A stretch of 44,242 nucleotides of DNA from Wenyingzhuangia sp. (GTDB lineage Bacteria > Bacteroidota > Bacteroidia > Flavobacteriales > Flavobacteriaceae), in NCBI GenBank assembly GCA_020628175.1, contig JAHDFK010000013.1, forward strand, positions 1 to 44,242. Direction: 5' to 3'. The notes under the pieces were generated by a model that was not told where the DNA came from, made no database searches, and worked only from the letters and a program-made list of their open reading frames with translations. Position 1 is the stretch's first letter; each line of letters begins with the position of its first letter. The position numbers and the translations under genes are program-made. Of this stretch, positions 39,662-44,242 are shown one piece after another.

Positions 39662-40541
39662 ACAAGCTTTTTACAATACCATCAGACAATCCAATTTTAG
39701 GCACATAAATACGTTTCGCATCAGACCATTTCATTGCTGATAAATAAATTTTAGTTGCGGGTATAATTACATCGGCTCTATCTTGATTTAAATTCAATTC
39801 AGAAATACGTTCATCGTAATTCATTGTTTTTAAATACTTGTAATTTGCTTTCATGTAAATGTATGATAATGGAGAATTATCTGACCTACCTGACATCTTA
39901 TAGATTTTATTAATGTTACCTCCAGAACCTATCAACGAAATATCTTTAATACCATCTGTATGAGTTTTTACCCATTTTTTCATTTCGTCCCACTCGTCTT
40001 TTAATTTATCTTTCTGGTTTAACATTCTTACTGTTCCCATTTTAAAAGATCTAGACTGAACGATTTTTCCTTTTCTATAAATTGTCATTTCTGTACTACC
40101 TCCTCCTACATCTACATACAAATACGATCGGCTACTATCTAACAACTCTCCTAAATCGGTAGTTGCAATAATTTTTGCTTCAATCTTACCGTCAATAATA
40201 TCTATTTTAACGCCTGTCTTTTTTAAAATCCTATCAATTACATAGGCTCCGTTAGAAGCATCTCGCATTGCCGAAGTAGCACATGCTTTGTACTTTTCTA
40301 CGCCATGAACATCCATTAGTAACTGAAAAGCTTGCATTGCGTTGGTTAGCCTCATTATTTTCTTTTCAGAAATTTCTCCCGCCACAAACGTATCTTCTCC
40401 CAAACGAATAGGTACCCTAACTAAGGCTGTTTTTTTAAACTTAACACTCTTGTCTTCTTTTTTTTCTATTACATCTGTAATTAGTAACCTAACAGCATTC
40501 GAACCTATATCTATAGCTGCGTATTTTTTAATTTTAAGCAA
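39642..40541 (-). CDS. ppx: Ppx/GppA-family phosphatase
   Basis: 299 residues, the short form of the family (ASKHA fold). AAIDIGSNAVRLLITD is phosphate loop 1, SAMRDASNG follows, and VDVGGGSTEMTIY is loop 2, with SLIGSGGNINKI later. Members remove phosphate from polyphosphate or pppGpp; the short form is usually called exopolyphosphatase, but the substrate cannot be told. It is flanked by a SixA gene upstream, the usual pairing in Bacteroidota, while a polyphosphate kinase gene, often in the same cluster, is not in this window. Confidence 0.9.
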   Translation of the reverse strand: MLKIKKYAAIDIGSNAVRLLITDVIEKKEDKSVKFKKTALVRVPIRLGEDTFVAGEISEKKIMRLTNAMQAFQLLMDVHGVEKYKACATSAMRDASNGAYVIDRILKKTGVKIDIIDGKIEAKIIATTDLGELLDSSRSYLYVDVGGGSTEMTIYRKGKIVQSRSFKMGTVRMLNQKDKLKDEWDEMKKWVKTHTDGIKDISLIGSGGNINKIYKMSGRSDNSPLSYIYMKANYKYLKTMNYDERISELNLNQDRADVIIPATKIYLSAMKWSDAKRIYVPKIGLSDGIVKSLYAGIIE

Positions 40542-40567
40542 TGCAGTAAATTTTTAAATGAAACACT

Positions 40568-41059
40568 CTATTTTTTATGTGCTTTTGGAAATTCTTGTAA
40601 AACCGTTTTTCCAGATTTTATATTTTTCCAATGCTTGGTATCAAACTTTATTCCGATAACACCACATGTAGGTACATGGGCTATGGGCTTACTTCCATAC
40701 GAATTTACAAAAGTATTTATTCCATGATCGTGACTAAATACAATTGCAGAATCGTAAGCATCATCCAATGCTTTTATAGTTTTTACCAAGTAACCATCGC
40801 TAAAACTATAAAGCGATTTACTTATTTTAAGGTTTGCCATCGGAAATCCTAAAACATTACAAAAAACAACACCTGTGTGCAACGCCCTATTGGCACAACT
40901 CGCTATAAAGGCATCGGGTTTTATGTTTGCTTCTTTTAATACGTTTGCAATTAAATAAGCGTCTTTAATTCCTCGTTTTTTTAAAGGTCTATCTATATCT
41001 TCAATACCTTCGTACAACCACGACGATTTTGCATGTCTAACAATATATATGGTTTTCAT
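40568..41059 (-). CDS. sixA: SixA-like histidine phosphatase
   Basis: 163 residues of the histidine phosphatase superfamily: MKTIYIVRHAKSSWLYEGIEDIDRPLKKRG with the RHAKSSW active site, ASCANRALHTG, and FSHDHGINTFVN with the second His. SixA acts on phosphohistidine of signalling or PTS proteins. It lies 13 bp after pdxH and 26 bp before ppx. Confidence 0.88.
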   Translation of the reverse strand: MKTIYIVRHAKSSWLYEGIEDIDRPLKKRGIKDAYLIANVLKEANIKPDAFIASCANRALHTGVVFCNVLGFPMANLKISKSLYSFSDGYLVKTIKALDDAYDSAIVFSHDHGINTFVNSYGSKPIAHVPTCGVIGIKFDTKHWKNIKSGKTVLQEFPKAHKK

Positions 41060-41072
41060 AGTTTGTATTGTT

Positions 41073-41720
41073 TTAAGGTGCTAATCTTTCTATCTTCCAT
41101 TCGTTATTCCCTAAAGCAGTATACCTAATTCTATCGTGCATTCTGCTAGGTCTTCCTTGCCAAAATTCAATAGAAATAGGTTTTATAATATACCCTCCCC
41201 AATGTTTGGGTCTGGTTATTTCTTTATTTTTAAATTGATTTGTATACGTTTCTAGTTGTTGATCTAATTGTTTTTTAGATGTTACAACCTCACTCTGATT
41301 TGATGCCCATGCACCAAGCCTACTCCCTTCGGGTCGACTGTTAAAATAGGTGTCAGAAACCTCAGCAGCTATTTTTTCAACCTTACCTTTTATAATAACT
41401 TGTCTTTCTAAAGCTTCCCAAAAAAAAGAAGCACAAACTTTTGGATTTTCTTCTATGGCTTTTCCTTTTTCGCTATTGTAGTTTGTATAAAACACAAAAC
41501 CCTCATCAGTAAACTGTTTTAATAATACAATTCTATTTTTAGGATAACCATCTAAGCCCACAGTAGCCATGTTCATAGCGTTTGTTTCAGAGTCTATAGC
41601 TGCCTTTTCCATTTCTGTAAACCATTGCTTAAATAAAATTATAGGTAAACTAGGCACAGCTGTTTCTAACAACTCATTTTTTTGATAGTTTTTTCTGTAA
41701 TCACTTAAATCCTTATTCAT
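41073..41720 (-). CDS. pdxH: Pyridoxamine 5'-phosphate oxidase
   Basis: 215 residues. FMN-dependent oxidation of pyridoxamine or pyridoxine 5'-phosphate to pyridoxal 5'-phosphate. [58 protein letters not shown] and the C-terminal [17 protein letters not shown]...WKIERLAP are diagnostic of PdxH. The length is normal. Its start overlaps the symporter gene end by 8 bp, pointing to translational coupling. Confidence 0.97.
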   Translation of the reverse strand: MNKDLSDYRKNYQKNELLETAVPSLPIILFKQWFTEMEKAAIDSETNAMNMATVGLDGYPKNRIVLLKQFTDEGFVFYTNYNSEKGKAIEENPKVCASFFWEALERQVIIKGKVEKIAAEVSDTYFNSRPEGSRLGAWASNQSEVVTSKKQLDQQLETYTNQFKNKEITRPKHWGGYIIKPISIEFWQGRPSRMHDRIRYTALGNNEWKIERLAP

Positions 41721-43173
41721 TTTTTCTTATCATGTAAAGTCCCACATAGGTTAACAATCCGTTTACAAGTAATAGCTCATAACCAAACTGAAAGCCGTTA
41801 AAAATTTTGCTACTGTATTGGTTGATAAAATAACTAAAAATTACAGCAATAATAGCTATAAATAACACCCATTTATCTTTTAGCTTATACCTTGTAAAAA
41901 TACCAAAAGCGAACAAACCTAACAAAGGTCCGTAGGTATAAGATGCTACTCTTAACAAGTTACTAATTACATTTTGATTTAAAATATATTTAAACGAAAT
42001 AATTGTAAGCACTAACACTAAAGACATATATATGTGTGTACGTTTTCTAATTGCTACTTGTGCTTTTTCTGTTTTTTGTTCAATCTCTAAAAAATCTACA
42101 CAAAAAGAAGTAGTTAACGATGTTAAGGCACTATCTGCACTAGAATATGCCGCTGCAATTAAACCTAAAACAAAAATAATAGATGCCGGTTTGCCCAAAC
42201 CTCCACGTAGAGCAATTTCTGGAAATAATAAATCTGTTTTAACTTTACCATCTACTACAGGAATTTCTAAAGCATTTTGCTCTGCATACGTAAACAACAA
42301 AGCTCCTAACAATAAAAACAAAAAATTAATGACAATTAAAGAAGGTGCCAAAGACAACATATTCCATTGAGCCTCTTTAACCGTTTTACACGCTAAGTTT
42401 TTTTGCATCATATCCTGATCTAAACCTGTCATTGCTATTGCTATAAAAGCTCCTCCTATTACAGATTTTAAAACGTATTTTTTATCGTTTACATCATCTG
42501 TAAAAAACACTTTTCCATAATTATCATATGTTTTAGAACGTATAAAGTCATACACATTGGTATCTAGTTTCTCTATTAATACAAACACGATAAAAAACAA
42601 TGCTAATAACATAAAAAATGTCTGTAATGTATCTGTCCAAATAATTGTTTTAATCCCCCCTTTAAAGGTATAAATCCAAATTAACAATACTGAAAAAACA
42701 ACGGTGAATTCAAAACGAATCCCCCAAGCATCAAACATAAAATATTGCAATACAATAGCTACCAAATACAATCTAAAAGAAGCCCCTAAAACTCTAGATA
42801 CCAAAAAAGAAATAGCGCCTACTTTGTGGCTATTTGTACCGAAACGCTGTTTTAAATATCCATAAATAGAGGTAATATTATATTTGTAATAAATCGGTAA
42901 CAATACATAGGCAATTGCTAAATACCCTATAAAATACCCAAAAACAACTTGCATATAACTAAACTGGCTCGTAGCTACCCAACCCGGAACCGAAATGAAT
43001 GTTACCCCAGAAAGAGAAGCGCCAATCATACCAAAAGCAACAACATACCAAGGTGCTTTTTTATTGGCTTTAAAAAAAGAAGCATTCGTATTTTCTTTTC
43101 CTGTGACTAATGAAATCACATAGAGTACTACAAAATAAATACCGATGATGAGTGCAATTGTTGTGGGTGTCAT
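41713..43173 (-). CDS. Sodium:solute symporter (SSS family)
   Basis: 486 residues, about thirteen transmembrane helices. [15 protein letters not shown] with the Na+-site region in helix 1-2, [59 protein letters not shown] and [18 protein letters not shown] are family hallmarks. The solute could be a sugar, an acid or an amino acid; the sequence does not tell. It is the first gene of the leftward unit SSS-pdxH-sixA-ppx-cyclophilin-DUF6428 and is divergent from recR. Confidence 0.93.
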   Translation of the reverse strand: MTPTTIALIIGIYFVVLYVISLVTGKENTNASFFKANKKAPWYVVAFGMIGASLSGVTFISVPGWVATSQFSYMQVVFGYFIGYLAIAYVLLPIYYKYNITSIYGYLKQRFGTNSHKVGAISFLVSRVLGASFRLYLVAIVLQYFMFDAWGIRFEFTVVFSVLLIWIYTFKGGIKTIIWTDTLQTFFMLLALFFIVFVLIEKLDTNVYDFIRSKTYDNYGKVFFTDDVNDKKYVLKSVIGGAFIAIAMTGLDQDMMQKNLACKTVKEAQWNMLSLAPSLIVINFLFLLLGALLFTYAEQNALEIPVVDGKVKTDLLFPEIALRGGLGKPASIIFVLGLIAAAYSSADSALTSLTTSFCVDFLEIEQKTEKAQVAIRKRTHIYMSLVLVLTIISFKYILNQNVISNLLRVASYTYGPLLGLFAFGIFTRYKLKDKWVLFIAIIAVIFSYFINQYSSKIFNGFQFGYELLLVNGLLTYVGLYMIRKNE

Positions 43174-43233
43174 TTGCTTTGTTTTATTTTCTACAAAATA
43201 GCTTTTTTTTTAATTCTATTACCCCTTGTGTTG

Positions 43234-43241
43234 TACATTTG
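43234..43241 (+). promoter_or_regulatory. recR promoter, -7 element
   Basis: TACATTTG, six bases before the recR ATG, so the leader would be almost absent. Confidence 0.55.
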
Positions 43242-43247
43242 TACTAC

Positions 43248-43865
43248 ATGGAATTTTCATCAAAACTTTTAGAAAACGCAGTAAACGAAGTTTCGCAACT
43301 ACCCGGTATTGGGAAACGAACAGCTTTACGATTGGTGTTACATTTATTAAGGCAACCTAAAGAACAAACCACTTTTTTAACCAAAGCCCTAAACAGTATG
43401 GTTAACGATATAAAGTTATGCGAAAAGTGTCATAATATTTCTGATGTTGCTATTTGTGCGATCTGTAAAAGCCCTAAAAGAGACGCGTCTGTAATTTGCG
43501 TTGTAGAAGATGTTAGAGATGTAATGGCTATTGAAAATACAGCTCAATTTCAGGGAACATATCATGTGTTGGGAGGTAAAATATCGCCAATGGAAGGTAT
43601 TGGACCTAGCAACTTAAAAATTGATAGTTTGATAGATAAAATAAAACAAGGTGTTGTAACCGAACTGGTATTTGCTTTAAGCTCTACAATGGAAGGAGAC
43701 ACCACTAACTTTTACATTTACAAACAGATAAAAGATTTAAATATTAAAATATCTGCCATTGCCAGAGGAATTTCTGTTGGAGATGAATTGGAATATGCTG
43801 ATGAAGTAACCTTAGGACGTAGTATTATCAATAGAATTCCTTTTGAAAACAGTTTAAGAGGATAA
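43248..43865 (+). CDS. recR: Recombination mediator RecR
   Basis: 205 residues. RecR works with RecF and RecO to load RecA at gaps. [28 protein letters not shown] is the helix-hairpin-helix part. A zinc finger [22 protein letters not shown] (four Cys) follows, then the Toprim domain [15 protein letters not shown]...[19 protein letters not shown], and the Walker-B-like C-terminus. The frame is open back to 43152, overlapping the symporter gene, but the extension has no similarity to RecR and holds the promoter, so ATG 43248 is the start. Confidence 0.97.
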   Translation: MEFSSKLLENAVNEVSQLPGIGKRTALRLVLHLLRQPKEQTTFLTKALNSMVNDIKLCEKCHNISDVAICAICKSPKRDASVICVVEDVRDVMAIENTAQFQGTYHVLGGKISPMEGIGPSNLKIDSLIDKIKQGVVTELVFALSSTMEGDTTNFYIYKQIKDLNIKISAIARGISVGDELEYADEVTLGRSIINRIPFENSLRG

Positions 43866-44242
43866 TTTTATACTTTCTTACAAAGTTAGATCAAATTATT
43901 ATTTCTTTGAATGGCTATATTTCTCAATGATATCTTTAACTTTCTTTTTATAGTCTAATATTATGTCTGATTTTATTTTTATGGGTAAAGCAAGAACTTC
44001 TTTCGCTTGATTAATTAAATTAACTGTGTCTCTGTTTTTAGAATAAAGGTTTATTAGATCCATTCTAGCTTCATACCTATATGGCTCAACATATTCCTTG
44101 TCTTTTTCTTCATCTAAAAATAAAAAACTGTATTTTTATAAGGTGCTTAAAACAAATTTAACCAGTAAAAAGTGCTAGTACTGTTTTTATCTTCAACTGA
44201 AAAAATCCACGTAAGTGTAAAGGATTGTGATGATACGAATCC
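43866..44242. other. Right-edge region without an intact gene
   Basis: 377 bp. Apart from the minus-strand remnant, no intact gene, terminator or repeat is seen. The last about 100 bases could be part of a gene that continues past the window. Confidence 0.5.
43899..44135 (-). pseudogene. Probable gene remnant (C-terminal fragment)
   Basis: Stop-to-stop frame of 78 codons with protein-like content: DEEKDKEYVEPYRYEARMD, then LINLYSKNRDTVNLINQ and IILDYKKKVKDIIEKY, ending at TAA 43899-43901 with a second TAA following. The only in-frame ATG is at 44063, after the coding-like part has already begun. Just upstream, another frame reads GFVSSQSFTLTWIFSVEDK and stops at 44147-44149. This suggests an older gene broken by frameshift or deletion, or a chance frame. 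I recognise no family. Confidence 0.35.

Noticed and set aside
43152..43247. N-terminal extension of recR
   Set aside because: It overlaps the divergent symporter gene, contains the -7 box and has no RecR similarity.
1..44242. CRISPR arrays, insertion sequences, tRNA or rRNA genes
   Set aside because: No regularly spaced direct repeats, transposase motifs or structural RNA signatures were seen on reading both strands; short or degenerate tRNA-like elements could be missed by eye.

Overview
This window is chromosomal DNA from a Bacteroidota member, almost certainly a marine-type Flavobacteriaceae. The sequence is AT-rich. Several genes are preceded by the Bacteroidota -7 promoter element TAnnTTTG. 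A secreted protein carries a type IX secretion (T9SS) C-terminal sorting domain. Gene orders such as lptC / small membrane protein / CNNM-CorC / ppiD and the Lacal_2735 and DUF6428 families also point to this group. No tRNA, rRNA, insertion sequence, prophage or CRISPR array was seen.

Layout. 1-12.5 kb is mostly housekeeping: the start of a secreted protein cut by the window edge, a 434-bp spacer with two repeat-like elements, yihY-nadC, a SnoaL-like gene, rlmH-rdgB, dnaK, yaaA, a leucine-rich-repeat T9SS cargo gene broken by one in-frame stop codon, rluD with a stand-alone PASTA protein, ddl-coaD, and a small exported protein. 12.5-20 kb holds the most interesting locus, a tightly packed nine-gene operon: TetR regulator, ABC1/UbiB-like kinase, flavin reductase-like protein, NAD-epimerase/DUF2867 protein, cryptochrome/photolyase, DUF2805 (TIGR03643) protein, an SDR lacking the catalytic Tyr, a Lacal_2735 small protein and an SRPBCC protein. 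It starts at a 24-bp dyad just before the TetR start codon, behind an 87-base stretch with no G. It ends at a strong terminator buried in the 3' end of the convergent LysR gene.

20-27 kb: the LysR gene is divergent from an SbtA-type sodium/bicarbonate transporter. Next comes a four-gene unit of an ABC exporter with degenerate ATPase motifs, an HlyD adaptor, a TolC channel and TspO. Photolyase, bicarbonate uptake and TspO side by side suggest a light/oxygen-adaptation region, but this is inference.

27-44 kb is again core: rlmD-like, rluE, arsC-like, prfB (in one frame, no programmed frameshift), ppiD, a CNNM/CBS protein, a two-TM small protein, lptC, mscS, an ACT-domain protein divergent from lysC, a 53-residue membrane protein, then a six-gene operon read leftward (Na+/solute symporter, pdxH, sixA, ppx, cyclophilin lipoprotein, DUF6428), recR, and a gene remnant at the right edge.

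Family names come from reading the protein sequences by eye; no search was run. Promoter calls rest mainly on the -7 element; only prfB shows a full -33/-7 pair.
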